Below, piece after piece: positions 45,541 through 59,100 of a DNA stretch of 64,000 nt (position 1 is its first letter; every line of letters starts with the position of its first letter). The stretch comes from Branchiostoma floridae (taxonomy: Eukaryota; Chordata; Leptocardii; Amphioxiformes; Branchiostomatidae), in contig NC_049993.1 of NCBI RefSeq assembly GCF_000003815.2, positions 884,575 through 948,574 on the forward strand, written 5' to 3'. The notes under the pieces were generated by a model. That model did no database searches. It saw nothing but the letters and a program-made list of their open reading frames with translations, and was not told the origin of the DNA. A program made the position numbers and the translations under genes.

Positions 45541-47550
45541 CGTAACTGTGATTGGAGTCGGTGTTTTAGTTCATCCGACGACAGGCTGTTGGAAAACCTC
45601 AGATTTTGTTTGCTTTGTTGCATGCTTGGTGGACAAACCCAGCTAGGTAACAAGACTGTAGTACAGTGAAGACTTTGTGGAAACTTTGGGGACAGTTCAG
45701 ACGTACTGGTCAAAGGAAGGGAGGACACAACAACCATCGGTTACTTTATGCGGCGGGAACAACGGAATTTTCTTTTGTCAGAATTTGACTTAGGTCGTGG
45801 ACAACACGCAATTTTCGATAAGGTCTGTAGTGCCTGCACGGTAATGTTGGATGGTGATTTTCAGCGTTAACTGAACCGTTGTTTGCGTTTCGGGTTAAGC
45901 AAGTTTTGAATAAAGATGAAGATCAAGGCGCGTTTCTTGTGTCGCATTCCTTCCTATCAATGGATTTTCGGTGTTCCTGTTTATTGGCTACCTTTAGCTG
46001 ACCTAGTTCTCACTCGTGGACCGTGTTCAACTCCCTTAATCTGTTGCCACCCATACTGGCTTCGGCCTGGTGGTCCGGGAAGCGAGTGGGGCCTGTCCAG
46101 ACTGAAATCACATAGAGCTGTGCATAAAGATCGATAGTTTACAGATTAGACACGGAGGGAACGTTGTGGTGGTAGCTTTCTCTGCAGCTGGGATATTGTT
46201 CTCATGCTCAGGGAAATCAATGTTTGGATTCCAATACGAGATGAGTTTGAATACGTTCAACCTGAGAAAGGTTGTTCTCATGTAACCTCTGATGTGTTCT
46301 CTATCGGACTGGTCGTCGACCATTCCACTGAGTTCGGATTATGGACAGGTCTCGCTCGAACCGGACCTCAGCCGTCTAGGGAAGTTAGCTGAGAACCAGG
46401 GATCAATCTGCACTCCTGGGGAACACCGATAAAAGACGAGTGAGGACTGTGACTGTGATAGACTTACACCCAGCCAGTTGAGAACAACAAGCATGCGCAG
46501 TGCAGAATCTCAGTTACATGTCGGTACAGTGTGAAAACAATGATACAAAAATAGTACTGGGAACAGTACATATGAAAGAGTGACTCAAAACAAACAGAAG
46601 CAATAAACGCATTAAAATAATTGAGTTGAGAGTCTATACAAGTGGCCACGGGGTGCAGTAATTTGGCTGTTTACGCAGCATGCTTCACAGTGTTGGGAAT
46701 ACAGACACACAACATGTGGTCACAACAAAATTCAATCAGATGTCAAATTGAGTTATCAGAAACTGAGTGGTGATGTCAGGTCATGATCAGACTAGAACAA
46801 ATACATGTTTTCTGATCGCATGCAACGGCAGACTTAAGTACAATGCACATTGTAGCTGGTTACATGCTCACTAAAATGCATGGCAAGGTACACAGATCAA
46901 TCAACAAGTTCAACAACGAAAATACACAGTCCAATAAAAAAAATAACGATTGACGCTTCATCAAGCAGACGGACTTCCCCTCCCAACGCGCGCGTTCCCG
47001 TAGGATGACGGTGGCGAAGGGCAGGTCTTGAGCACGTGTTCAGGGTCGCGCTTGACCAATGAAGGTCTTCCCTGTGTTGGGTGTTCCCCCCCAAAAATCA
47101 CTCAACACTTTAAACATAATATCACCAAACCCAAGCCAACTGTGGCCAACTACTTTGAAAGAAAGATCAAATCACACCTTCTCACTCTTTGGGGTGCATC
47201 ATCCAGCTAATGGTATAACTCTGTTTGATTGAGCATGCGGACAAAAGATGTTTTCAAAACGTGCGGTATATCGGTAATAATCTGATTATAAACGTTGTAC
47301 GTCCATAATTACCTGTCAAAACGCCGGAGCATTCGAGAGTCCCAAAAACATATGCTTTGAATGTCAAACGTCGCAAGTCGCAATTGACTAATTATAATAA
47401 GGACGCTGAGTTTGTATATTTGCACTCTTTAAGCAGAGGCAAGTGGGAAAATTTTGGCACTTTTTATATTTCTCGACTATTATAGTTATATTTGTGTACC
47501 TCAAACGTCTAATTTGTAGCACACTGTCGTTTAAGTAAATTCAGGACCAA
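45541..47550. other. No supported gene
   Basis: Contains an AATAAA at 45909 and a 73-codon ORF at 45916-46137 without recognised motif. The position of AATAAA and a following TGGTCCGGGAAGCGAG near 46070 would also fit the border of an LTR element, but no matching second LTR or pol gene was seen, so no call is made. Confidence 0.3.
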
Positions 47551-47559
47551 TTTTGTACT

Positions 47560-47910
47560 CTAGGACGTCACAGTTATACTCTTGGGGCCGTGTATTTGCT
47601 CTAACAATGATACTCATTCCTAAATACAAAATGTGTTTTGAATGAAATGTCCTCAATTCTATAATGCCTAGAGGAGCAAACACATTAAGAAGCGGCAAAT
47701 GGCTTTCAGTGTGGCGATACGCATAATAAGCATACATGCACAGTAAACATCCTGTCCTTTGTGACTCCTGGGGCCCTGTCTTTGCTCTAAAAATAATTCC
47801 TGAATCCAAAACGTCTTTTAGGACGAAATGTGGACGAGAGGAGCAAACAACGTATTAATAAAAACGTGTCAATACATACGCAGACGGTAAACATCCTGCC
47901 CTTTGTACCA
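47560..47910. repeat. Two-copy direct repeat, about 170-200 bp
   Basis: The series GGGGCC, TTTGCTCTAA, ATTCCT, GAGGAGCAAACA, ACACGCATA-like, GTAAACATCCTGYCCTTTGT occurs twice in the same order (first copy near 47585-47760, second near 47770-47910). Copies are diverged. Confidence 0.65.
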
Positions 47911-48450
47911 GGTAGCTAATTATCGCCCTTGTCGTTCTACAATAGTTAGTCCATTTGGGCAGGTTGAATAACGGTCCTAAACCATGTACCTAGCGGCCTG
48001 ATGAGAACGATGTTCAAGGCGATGTTCAACAATAAAGATGTTTTCCAGACTACCCCCCTTATTAAATCGTCTATACGTTGTCATAGCAAACAATTCATTA
48101 TGGAATTAACATGCGACAACATTACCACCAGATTTGGCAGGTACTAGATTTATTGCTTATGTCCCTGACAAGACTGTTAGCATGTTTTCCAACTCATTTA
48201 ACGGTGCAAACACGTTTTCTTGGATGTTCACAGACCGTAGGTCGTGCTTCACGGTCGATTGCTTTCTTTCCCTAGCTAGGACACACCTTTTCGAGCTATT
48301 TAGTTTATAATGACGTAACCTTTTCATAGATCCTCCCCGAAATATCACCCCACGTTACTTGAACCAATCATCGAAGTGCGTTCCCCCAACGCCCCTTGGT
48401 GTAGACAAATCATTCTCCTTAAAAGGCGTCTTTCAGAAGATGGGCAGAAA

Positions 48451-48474
48451 ATTTGCATAAGTACTGCTATAAAT
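48451..48474 (+). promoter_or_regulatory. Octamer plus TATA promoter of the CUB-Sushi-MAM gene
   Basis: ATTTGCAT (48451-48458), the octamer motif of POU-type factors in its reverse orientation, stands ten bases before TATAAAT (48468-48474). A transcription start near 48500 is expected, followed by a splice donor at 48558. Confidence 0.55.
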
Positions 48475-48499
48475 GTATTAGACTAGCTGGTCGACACCA

Positions 48500-48557
48500 G
48501 AGCGGTCCGGTCTGGGAGAAGAATTCGTTTCACGTACCGCGCACAGAAGAAGAAAAG
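48500..48557 (+). other. Noncoding exon 1 of the CUB-Sushi-MAM gene
   Basis: Ends AGAAAAG before GTAAGT, and the intron opens with a T-run of about 23 bases. The next acceptor in register is CTTCTTTACAG at 53121, 16 bases before the ATG. The start is approximate. Confidence 0.5.
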
Positions 48558-48692
48558 GTAAGTTTTTTTTTTTTTTTTTTTTTCATTTTACGTACAATTA
48601 TACAACGTCTGCAATAATATATCAAGCAAGGGTAAAGAATTCGGCCCCATTAATCTCTTCCAACCTTATTCTGTTTCCTTAATAGGTGTAAC

Positions 48693-49125
48693 TAGGGGTG
48701 GGTACCGGTACAGAAAATTCAGGTCCAGGTCCGGTTCAGGTCCAGAGGACCTGGACCTGATTCAGTATGTGAGAACTGGTGAATGGACGATACTCAAAAC
48801 AATAGTCCATTTCACTACAAAGAAATCTGTTGTGTGGGGTATTCGACTCCCACTGACGTTTTAAAATCCTACAAGGCTAACTTCCTCGGTAGTATTGACT
48901 GTAAAACTTGGTAGAAATGACTATAGACTCTATTCTTCATTGCTTTTGTTATTTAACTCGACCGGTAAGCCCCGAAATGTGTTAATGCCTGATCATGCAA
49001 TATGTTCATTTTCCAATCGGTCCAACATCCGGGCTACGTAATTTTTTTAGGTCCGTTTTTTCCGGACCGGTCCAATAAGAAAAAATCGGTTTTGTCCCGG
49101 TACACAGTACCGGTACCCACCCCTC
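48693..49125. mobile_element. hAT-type MITE, third copy of the TAGGGGTGGG family
   Basis: The left end TAGGGGTGGGTACCGGTAC matches the right end GTACCGGTACCCACCCCT. GGTGTAAC (48685-48692) and TCTGTAAC (49126-49133) look like a mutated 8-bp target duplication. It is inverted relative to 34327-34772, with the GGACCTGGACC block on the left. Confidence 0.85.
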
Positions 49126-49289
49126 TCTGTAACACTTGAGAGTAACATAGAGGTTGTACGGATATGATTGGTTCGGGACGAAAATTTCTTGTTCTGCGCC
49201 GCGGCGTCCTTTAGAAAAAGAGTAGATAATGCGGATACGGTGGAGGCAAACGATATCAATCGTAATGTATACACAGAATGTCCCAATTT

Positions 49290-50264
49290 TTAACCCTCAA
49301 GCACCCGACCTTTTTTGCGACCGGGTGGGGTCCAAACGGACCCCAAAATGTTTTGTTCATAAAATCTCAGTACCATTTCTTATCGGCGATCATTGTATAT
49401 ACATTGCTTCGTCAATGTAAGAGGAAGATTTTGAGATGTTAAGGTTTTGCTAATTCCAACTCATTATCATAATTTATGCAATAGTTCAGAAGGACCATGT
49501 TTTGCACTAGACCTATTCCGACCAGATAGGGGAATTTTGAGGCCCTCAGCAACATTTATTTCGCATAACTCATAAACGGCTTGAGCTAAAGCTACGAAAC
49601 TTGGCAATTTATCATAAAATATTGTTTGCAAAAGTTTTTGTTCAATAAAATAAGTTTATCATTTTTGGGGGTTGCCATGGCAACCATATTCTAACAGGCA
49701 CATTTTTGCCAAAATTTGACACTTTCAACTTAAACAAGGTTTTCTTGGTAAACTACACCTGTTTTCTGACAACAATTAAATTCTTTGAAATTCAATGTAA
49801 TTTTCATGACTTAAAATTTATAATTTATGCTAATTTCATGACGTCATTGGTCAAAATCCAAGATGGCCGTCCTGATTAGGCAAATGACGTCATAATGTCG
49901 TCACATTACATGTTGATGACACAAAAATTTTTTGTGATGATTTAGGTTTACATTCTTATTATTGTCTGAAAGTTTGGTAGTCATACTGCAAGTGGTTAAG
50001 GAGTTAGCCTCCAAAGTTTGTTTTAAAAACTGCACATTTTTGCTGGGGTCCGTTTGGACCCCAGAGGGACTGAACACAAACTTTCTTTATAATTATAATT
50101 TCCACATTATTGTACCAATCTTTGCGAAAACTAAGCAGAAGGTATAAGACATATTGACTGACAAAGTCACGGAAGGATTTTTTCTTCAGATCAAAAATGA
50201 TCAAATGGCACTTCAAAATGTACGCCTGGGGTCCAAATGGACCCCACTCGGGTGTTTGAGGGTT
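49290..50264. mobile_element. TTAACCC-ended element with GGGGTCC repeats
   Basis: TTAACCCTCAAGCACCCGA at the left and TCGGGTGTTTGAGGGTT at the right are inverted ends; the left TTAA suggests a piggyBac-type target, changed to TTCC at the right. A palindrome-like GGGGTCCRNNYGGACCCC block occurs near both ends (49328-49343, 50229-50245) and again at 50045-50061. The centre shares GTTGCCATGGCAAC and TGACGTCA-bearing text with the element at 50836. Confidence 0.75.
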
Positions 50265-50659
50265 CCAATACCTTTCTTTTATAATTTTGTACCTGTTAAT
50301 GTGGGTTTCTATAGATCTGGGAAAGAAACTTGCTGTTTTTCCGTGAAAGTAGAAACGCTCCCCTAGCTTAAAGCTGTGTAACAGGTGCGACTTGTGTCTA
50401 TTTCCAAGATGAATGCTTTATGCATACGAATTTCAATAGTACAAAATGACATAGTCAATTATGAGAGTCAGGCCAAATACCTTCGGCTTCAGCGAAAATA
50501 TTTCTTATGAACCCTACCAGATTGTTTGCTCGGCAGACTTGATACTTATGCTTACAGCTCCGGGGGTTTTGGCATCCAAAGAATTAAGAACAAAATAAGG
50601 ACTGCAAGACCGTACGGATAAAGAAGTACTAATACCATAAATTGGTACCTCTTTTTTAC

Positions 50660-50785
50660 CTCGCTTCTCGCCTCTCTCCTCTCCCTTCTCTCTCTCTCCC
50701 TCTGTCGTCTTTTTCTCGTCTCTCTCTCTCTCTCTCTCCCTCTCTCTCTCTCTGTCGCACCACTCCCTCTCTCTCTCTCTTTCAG
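50660..50785. repeat. CT-rich microsatellite
   Basis: Interrupted (CT)n of about 125 bp in intron 1. Confidence 0.95.
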
Positions 50786-50835
50786 GTCCTTTTGCTTTAT
50801 TTTTTTAAATCCTAATTAACTGTAGCATTTACACC

Positions 50836-51720
50836 TTTTAACCCTATCTAGACCAGGGGGGGAGCTAAAAGTGCCTGCGCCAACTTTGACGTCGTATAAC
50901 TGGCGAACGACATGTGCTAGGACTACGAAACTCGATGACTTTTTCTAGAATATTGTTGGCAACAATTCTGCGAAAAAAAATTAGTTTGTGATTTTTCCTG
51001 TTGCCATGGCAACGGGTTTCTGACAGGCATATTTCCCAAAATTTACTAATTTCAGTTTGAATTATGGGATTTCATAGTTTTATTGCTAGATCAAACTTCT
51101 TTATTTATATCATTAACATCCTGTGTAATTTTAAGTTACATTTCTAATTAAATGTTCATAATTTATGCTAATTTGATGACGTCATGGGTCAAAGTCCAAG
51201 ATGGCGGTCAATGTCATTTTCAACGATAAATACATGTTATTTCTATTCAAATATCGTCAAAATCTTTCATTTTCTTACAAAACACAATCACTTGACCATT
51301 TTTAGTCCACTTCTATTCGGTTTTTGGTTTATATGTGGAAAAAGTCGTATTTTAGAAAATTCAAGCTTGTCGATCCAAGATGGCGGACAAATGACGTCAT
51401 TTTCTGACGTCATATAGACGTCAGTGTCGTCGTCATTGGCAACAAAAGACTTGGCAGACTTAGACACCAATAAGATAACCTTTATAGCCATCGTTTTGTT
51501 CAATTCATTTAAGTATAGCGGAAATTTCATATTTTGACGATTTTAGCCCAAAATATGACATTATGGCGTCATAATTACGTCATATTACGTCATAACGATA
51601 CCAAAATTACAGAAAATATTGAAATTTACTAGTGCATCATCCCTACCAAATTTTGTGATCGTAACTCAAGCCGTTTTGAAATTACGAAGGGAGTCAAAAG
51701 ACTAGACATGACAGGGATAA
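50836..51720. mobile_element. TTAACCC-ended, CRE-rich element
   Basis: The left end is TTAACCCTATCTAGACC, and the right end (GACTAGACATGACAGGGATAAA, about 51697-51720) is an imperfect inverse. Inside are three perfect TGACGTCA palindromes (51177, 51392, 51405) and the phrase CCAAGATGGCGG. Related copies are at about 60976-61690 and, inverted, at 63090-63622. The TTAA-CCC ends suggest piggyBac-like mobilisation; no transposase is present. Confidence 0.7.
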
Positions 51721-53121
51721 AGTTGAATTGTATTAACACGGTCACGGATGGCGTGGCCTTCATGGCCAACGTGGGTAGGCAGCAAAGACAACATGTACCC
51801 AAGCACGTATTTCAGTGCCACTCGATCGTTTAAAGCATCCCTTTCGATTTTTTTTAATTCAGGCCGAATTTGACAAAAAAATGAGATAACTTTTCAGGTT
51901 ATTCGAGGTCCAGTATGTGGTTCAATATAGGAGATTCTTCATGTGATCAAGGACATCACTCGAGCTTTAAGTGGCTTTCTGGTGAAATATACGCCCGAAA
52001 GACCCTCTGTACATGTGAAAGTCTGCCGGATTTTTGGCAGTCAACAAATGCAACCGACGATCATCGACTATATGGCATTCGTGCTTCATGACGTAGAAGT
52101 GGGCGTTTGTATCATGCAGAACTAGCAGATAGAGCGAAGTCACCTAAGTGGGGATTTGGTATACTTTGCTTATATCACTAATTAAGTACCGACTGTAACA
52201 TGTTTCAGCAAGTTGCTTCCCCACATGTCACAAGTCATTTCGCAACATGGCACAGGTCGTTTAGTTTCCCCACAATTGAATCTATTTCTTTATGCAGCCT
52301 ACTAGCATTATACATCTTATTCCTACCATCAATAATGCACTCATAGTATTTGTATGGTCGCTCTATTATATATTTTCTATATTTTGTTTCATTTATTGTT
52401 TATTTATTGAGACAGACCTTTAGTTTTGTCAATGTAACGTGCGTTCGCATCTGTATATGTATGTTCCAGTTGTCGCATTTTTTAGTGGTTTGGTAGGTCC
52501 TCTGAACTGAGTTGCACGATGATGCACATTGTTTTTTTATTGCGGCAGCATCCTGCATTTGATACCTAATAATTCTGAACTTCAGGTTAACTATTTACTT
52601 CATATAAAAGTATCACCCCTCATAATGGACGTAATGCGGAACCCTGAATATTAATTGTGCTTGATTGACCGAATTCCCAGTAAAGTGAAATACATTCTTA
52701 TACAGAGGTATTGTTGGTGCTGCATTAAAAGTAACCCATGCGGTTTACATACATTATATCATACAATTACTCAAATGTTTTAAACGCTTGAATAAGTTTT
52801 TATGTTGTCAGGCGGTCTTATTGAGAAGTGACCATCATTGAAATGCAGTGTTCACCATCTTTCGTATTTAGCATAACGTAAGGATGAAGAAATAAACATT
52901 GACCCTGATTTGCTATGTTCCTTCATTCAAATGGTTATGGTTGGAAACCACCGAAAATATGTCCTGTCGATGACATTATACAGTCTTTTGTTACCTGTGC
53001 CTTATTTGGATAATTTTGGGATCCTAGTTTTATAAGAGCGTTTTAACGGCTTGGCGTAATATCACTTGATGCAAGCCACAGGCCTTTGAGGGTTTTTTTT
53101 AATCTTTTCTCTTCTTTACAG
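51721..53121 (+). other. Remainder of intron 1, nothing recognised
   Basis: A 60-codon ORF at 51943-52125 has no known motif. No repeat structure was seen. Confidence 0.4.
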
Positions 53122-53137
53122 CTATAAACCCAACCAG

Positions 53138-53192
53138 ATGGGGGTCCGGGCTGCCGCCTTCCTGCTCATAAGCTGTCTGCCATTTGTTAAAG
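53138..53192 (+). CDS. Signal-peptide exon
   Basis: The ATG lies 16 bases after acceptor CTTTACAG. It encodes [18 protein letters not shown] and the first base of the next codon; donor AAAG before GTAATT. Confidence 0.8.
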
Positions 53193-56100
53193 GTAATTTT
53201 ATTTTAAAATTTCTACATATTCTATCGGTAAAAATCTCGCAAAAATGTAATTCTTGATTTCTAACTTAATTTAAATTTAGCGGTCACTATTCAGCTGCTA
53301 AAATTTCATCATCGCATTCATTTCACCACTGTGCTGATGCCAGGTAGAGTATGGTTCCCACGGCTAAAAATAAATGCCTTGAACAACTCCCCTTCCCCCA
53401 ACCGCCAGAATTACCGATACCGGCATGTCGACACTATCCAATGGATTTACAGTAAATAGGACACAACATCTTGCATTCCCAGAATCCTTATCAATTTTGT
53501 TGACCGACATTCCGATCGTGATCTCTACCGGGAACATTTTTCCTCCAAAAATGTAATGTACTTAATTAACATTATAGTCCCATCAGTTTTCCACAATTTA
53601 GTTCAAAATTTGATCGCTGTCAACATAGCGAGCGTAGTTACTCCGGTAGAGACTACAGAATCAGCTACTACTCTAAGGCTAATACCTTGCCTTTCACTGG
53701 AAAACCTGGCGCTGGTCCTTCCGTCCATGCACGATTTAAACAGGAGAGTCATTCTTTCAGTTGTACAACATCCCAACCTCCAGGTGACCTTTACAACCTG
53801 TTTGAGCTGTTTTCGTGGGTGTTCATTGTGATTCTGGTCGAAATTGTCGGTGCTTCGAGGACAAATACGTTGTTGTTGTAGTATAGGGGAGTACCTTAGA
53901 GGTTTAAGTAGGTGCTAATGCTCCCTTTCAAGGCTTTTTTCGGCATCATTTATTACTTCGTTGTTGATTCACGCTGTGTCTGCGAAGTCCCATACCCTTG
54001 TTGAACCTCGTGTCAATCATTCGCGTGAGGAAAGGTCATATTGTGAAATATATAGGGTGACGTATTCCTGGTATTCTCTTGTTACATCTTGTTACATCTT
54101 GTAAGATCTACGTAGTACGAGAAACAGGTACCTTGATTACTTTTTAAATCCAGTTCCAAGTTGGTAGAGTTTCAAGTGAATTAATTAAGCTAAGGTATAG
54201 TGCGCATTTGGTAGCCTCTACCAGGCTTCGTGGTTTGGTGGTCTAATTGTAGAAATTGGTCAAATAGCGTAAATACTACGCTAGGGGAGTCAGCCGGCCG
54301 ATTAGGGACATCTCNNNNNNNNNNNNNNNNNNNNNNNNNNNNNNNNNNNNNNNNNNNNNNNNNNNNNNNNNNNNNNNNNNNNNNNNNNNNNNNNNNNNNN
54401 NNNNNNNNNNNNNNNNNNNNNNNNNNNNNNNNNNNNNNNNNNNNNNNNNNNNNNNNNNNNNNNNNNNNNNNNNNNNNNNNNNNNNNNNNNNNNNNNNNNN
54501 NNNNNNNNNNNNNNNNNNNNNNNNNNNNNNNNNNNNNNNNNNNNNNNNNNNNNNNNNNNNNNNNNNNNNNNNNNNNNNNNNNNNNNNNNNNNNCGAGGCA
54601 GCAGAGAAGCTGACACTAGCCTGAACCGACTATGGCATCTCCAAACACACAGCCTGTGAGGAGTGGTAAGAACACACGATATGTGGTTTGGAGATGTCCC
54701 TAATCGGCCGGCTGACTCCCCTAGCGTAGTATTTACTCTATTTGACCAATTTCTACAATTAGACCACCAAACCACGAAGCCTGGTAGAGGCTACGCATTT
54801 GGTGTTCGTCTGTTTGTTCAAAACTCTTTTCCAACATGAAAAACACAGTTCTCGGATTTCATCACTTCTTGTTTCTTACAGAAAACATTGATGTGAACGT
54901 TTTTAATCCATTACCATGGGATTTTAGCGTTATATGTTGAAAAATATGTACCTTAAGACATTTAAGGTTGATAATCCAAGATGGCGGATAGCTAAACTAC
55001 AGATGACGTCATTTTATGGCGTCATTTTTTACGTCGTTGTGCGGGCTTTTGACAACAGAAGTCTTATAACACTTAAAAATTAATAAAAATCCTTATTGGT
55101 AACTTTTTGTGTGAAATATTTAGGTATTATGGGTATTGGCATACCATACTATGTGGTTTGTTATTTATCTAATCTTCTTGGCAGCTTATATTTCATAATG
55201 AAACCAACGTTTTGCCGAACAGTTTTTTTGTGAGGCCCAGTGGATCCATATAATCAAATCAGTGTGTTCCTGTGCTTAAGAATGAGCAGGAAGTACGAAC
55301 CGTGTGCCATACACAAAATGTGTCTTACTATTAAATCGCTCTTTATGGACGAGCGAAAACCGACGTTAGGCTTACACCACAACGAAAGGCAACTGACCAA
55401 ACCAAAATTATGACATCATTTGTAAACCACAACCAGTGTTTAAACTGGAGGAAAAAGACGCTTACTGCCAAGGTAGACTTGTATGAACTGTGGTCTCTCT
55501 TCACCAAGTAACGTGTCCTTACGTGCCCCCGTTGATGATTTTCTTCTTCCATAGTGACCATTGCGACTCATTGTGGAGGTAACCTGACGGCTCCCTCTGG
55601 AGGTCCTGTGACGTCACCTAACTACCCCAGTAACTATGGCAACAATGAGAACTGCGAGTGGTCGATCACTGTACCAGAAGGAAGCATCATTCGTCTCACG
55701 TTCGATGTTTTCAACACCGAGGGTGGTTACGACGTCCTGACTATCTACGATGGAGCCAATGACAGTGCAACAGAGTTACATTGGTACACGTAAACCACGC
55801 TGTGATAAACACTGATAAAAACAGTTTTTTTAGTACAAACATGGATTAAGTGATGACCAATCCCCCCCCCCCACCCCCAAAAAAATTGTTCTGGATAAGA
55901 GAAAGATCACAGACCTAGAGTCATGAAATTTTAAAATTGTTTGTGTATCCAGGGGTGCCTAAGCATTTGCACCAACCCTTTGACATTCGTACGAACCTTA
56001 TGTGATACGCACGAATCACTATGCCGAATCGGACGAACCTTATGTGATTCGCACGAATCACTATGTGACACACACAAACATTATGCGATTATGCGGAACC

Positions 56101-59100
56101 GGTCAACCGCCGCCGGGTCACATGACATCACGTTATTCGCATAAGGTTCGTGTAATTTTCATAAGGTTCGTGCGTTTTCGCATAGTGATTCGTGCGTATC
56201 ACATAATATTCGTACCAATCTCATAGGGTGCGTGCAAATGCTTAGGCACCCCTGGTGTCGAGCCTTGGTTACTTATTTCATGACATCCAGGTTAACAGGT
56301 TCTCCGTCAGTCAGCCCCATCACCAGCACATCTAACATGGTGTTCCTGAGGTTTACATCTGACGGCGATATGACTCGTCAGGGGTTCAATTTCTCTTACA
56401 TAAGTAAGGTTTTTGATTTCACTTGTCACTGTTTGTCTCTGCTTTAGTTGTGAAATGTTTAACATGAGCTACTCTTTTTTTGATGTCTCTGTCTTTTGGA
56501 TTTGAATTTAGAATTGATTCCAGTATCGCCGAGGAAGGAGATTCAATACCTTTTTTTCTTTCTTTTCATAGGCCGTGCTGCAGGTCATTGCTTGGATCCT
56601 GGAGTTCCAGCCAATGGGAACAGGGATATCAACAGTAACTTTACATCAGGACAGACAGTCAGGTACACCTGTAAGGCCGGGTATCAGCTGTGGGGGACTG
56701 CCAATATAACCTGCCGGTCAGACGGGACATGGAGTGATGCTACACCATTCTGTGGAGGTGATGAATTGTATTCTTAGAATCACGATGGCAATGTCAGAAC
56801 TAGTATAATTACTTCAACGTAGTCTTCTTCGGTACATGGCCCTATTTTATTCTTATGCAGACGGTTCAACGATTCAGATAGCTTCACTCAATCGGCAAAT
56901 GAACCGTATGACACCATACACACTGATGAATATATCAATGATATTATCATATAGCATATCTAAACTGACCGGCTTCGCTCGTGACGCTTCGCCTGATTTC
57001 CCTGATCAAGCTATCCAGATACCTTGATGTTGCTCCTGAGCCTCTCCCTCAGCTTTCAAAGACTCGAAAAATGAGTCTAAATCTATATCAGAGGGTTCAT
57101 GAATAAAAAAAAAATGCGGCATATTGTCCTCTGTGATCGCTGTTGACGGACGATTCTACTTACGTGGGTACTGTGAATGCAGAAATGTTCGCGGTGGATT
57201 AATGTTCGCGGTTTTCGCGGTAACCACTTCACCGCGAACTTAAATCCACCGCGAATATTTTTCTATTATGGTATTAGACTGCAGTCTATGGTATTACCGC
57301 GAATGATGGGAGAGAGATTAGTAGAGACTCAGATATTCTTAGTGAATGTAAGGAATACTATGAACAACTATACCAGGAAGACAATATAAGTGATATAGAC
57401 ATAGATCAGTACTTAGAAAGTGTACAGTTAGAAAATATCTTGAGCCAAACTGACAGAGAATTCTTAGATAAACCAATTACTAAAGATGAATGTAAGGATG
57501 CCCTTTTCTCTAAGAAAGAAAACAAAAGCCCTGGCCTTAATGGCATTCCCTCAGAATTTTTTAAGATGTTTTGGCCCTATATAGGAGACCTAGTTTATAA
57601 TTCTATCCAGGAAACATTGATAGAAGGTAAAATGTCTGTCTTGCAAAGACGTGCAATGCTAAGGTTAATACACAAAAAAATGAACGCCACAACCTAGACA
57701 ATTGGAGACCAATTAGCCTTCTCAACACTGAATATAAAATATTTGCCTTTGTTCTTGCCAACAGACTTAAGAAAGTTTTACACAAGTTGATTAATAATGA
57801 CCAAACAGCTTATATCAAGGGTAGATTCATTGGACAAAATGTAAGACTGATTAATGATGTTATTGAATATGCTAAAACCCCCAATATCCCTGGAGCAGTA
57901 ATATTCCTGGATTTTACTAAAGCTTTTGACACTTTGAATAGAAAATTTATGTGGAAGGTTCTAGAAAAATTTAAATTTGGCCCCTCGTTTATCAGTGCAA
58001 TAAAATGCATGTATACTGACATTAGTAGCACCATCAGTAATAGAGGATGGTTATCTGACTTCTTTCCCTTAAAGAAAGGCATACGCCAAGGCTGTCCCAT
58101 ATCTGCTCTTTTATTCATCCTCACAGTAGAGATTATGGCTGTAAAGATTAGACAGGCACAAGACGTGGAAGGAATTAAAGTCAAAACCCATTCTAATGAA
58201 ACTGTTGACATTAAAATCTCACAGGTAGCTGATGATACCACCTTGTTTGTATCTGACCTTACATTAATGGAAAATGCTTTCAAACTTATTCAAGATTTCT
58301 GTAGTGTTTCAAGCCTAAAATTAAATGTTAAAAAATGTGAAGGTTTATGGATTGGATCCTATGTTGACAGACAAGACACCCCCTTGGGTATATCTTGGCC
58401 AAAGACACCTATAAAATCCCTAGGTATATACTTCTGTAATTCATCCCTACACCATGAATGTGAACTGCTAAACTGGGAGAAAAAGATAGAAAGACTGAAA
58501 ACAACACTTCAAATCTGGAAAGGTAGAAACCTAATTCTATATGGAAAAGTTACTGTCTTAAAATCGCTTGCCCTTTCACAAATAATCTATAACATGTCTA
58601 TGATTCTTACCCCACCTTGGGTGATAAACATTGTAAAGAAAGAAATGTTTACTTTCCTGTGGAATGGTAAAAAAGATAAGATTAAAAGAGATGTTGTTAG
58701 CCAACCTATTGAGCAGGGAGGATTAGGCCTAACAAACTTAGATCTCCAAAGACAAGCCCTACTTGCATCCTGGATACCAAGATTAGTGACAAATGACAAC
58801 GCAAGATGGAAAGTTATTGCATAACATTTATAAACTCCCTTGGTCAAGACAATTTGCTATTGCATATGAACTTTACTTCTGATAAAGATGGTCCTGACAT
58901 GAGTAAATTCCCCACATTTTATAAACAGGTAATATCATCCTTCCACTCTGTTGGTGGAGGAGGTAAGAACAAACCCTCTAGTGTAAGTGAAATAATGGGT
59001 GAAACTATATGGTGCAACAAATATATAAGGTCACAAGGTAAAACAATTTTCTTCCCAACCTGGATAAAAAATGACATAATATTCGTAAAAGACATTTTCC

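Noticed and set aside
44421..45646. ORFs on both strands and a CRISPR-like look
   Set aside because: Spacers between the palindromes are themselves repeated with a 234-bp period, the host is a eukaryote, and the open frames stem from the repeat.
45445..46100. Possible solo LTR with AATAAA and primer-binding-like sequence
   Set aside because: No second LTR, target duplication or pol sequence was found.
54230..54775. ORFs containing X residues
   Set aside because: They cross the N gap inside an inverted-repeat element.
55554..55793. 79-codon ORF as a stand-alone small protein
   Set aside because: It is CUB exon A read past its donor into intron; splicing to 56291 completes the CUB domain.
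57810..58283. Minus-strand ORF of 157 codons
   Set aside because: Antisense shadow of the LINE reverse transcriptase.
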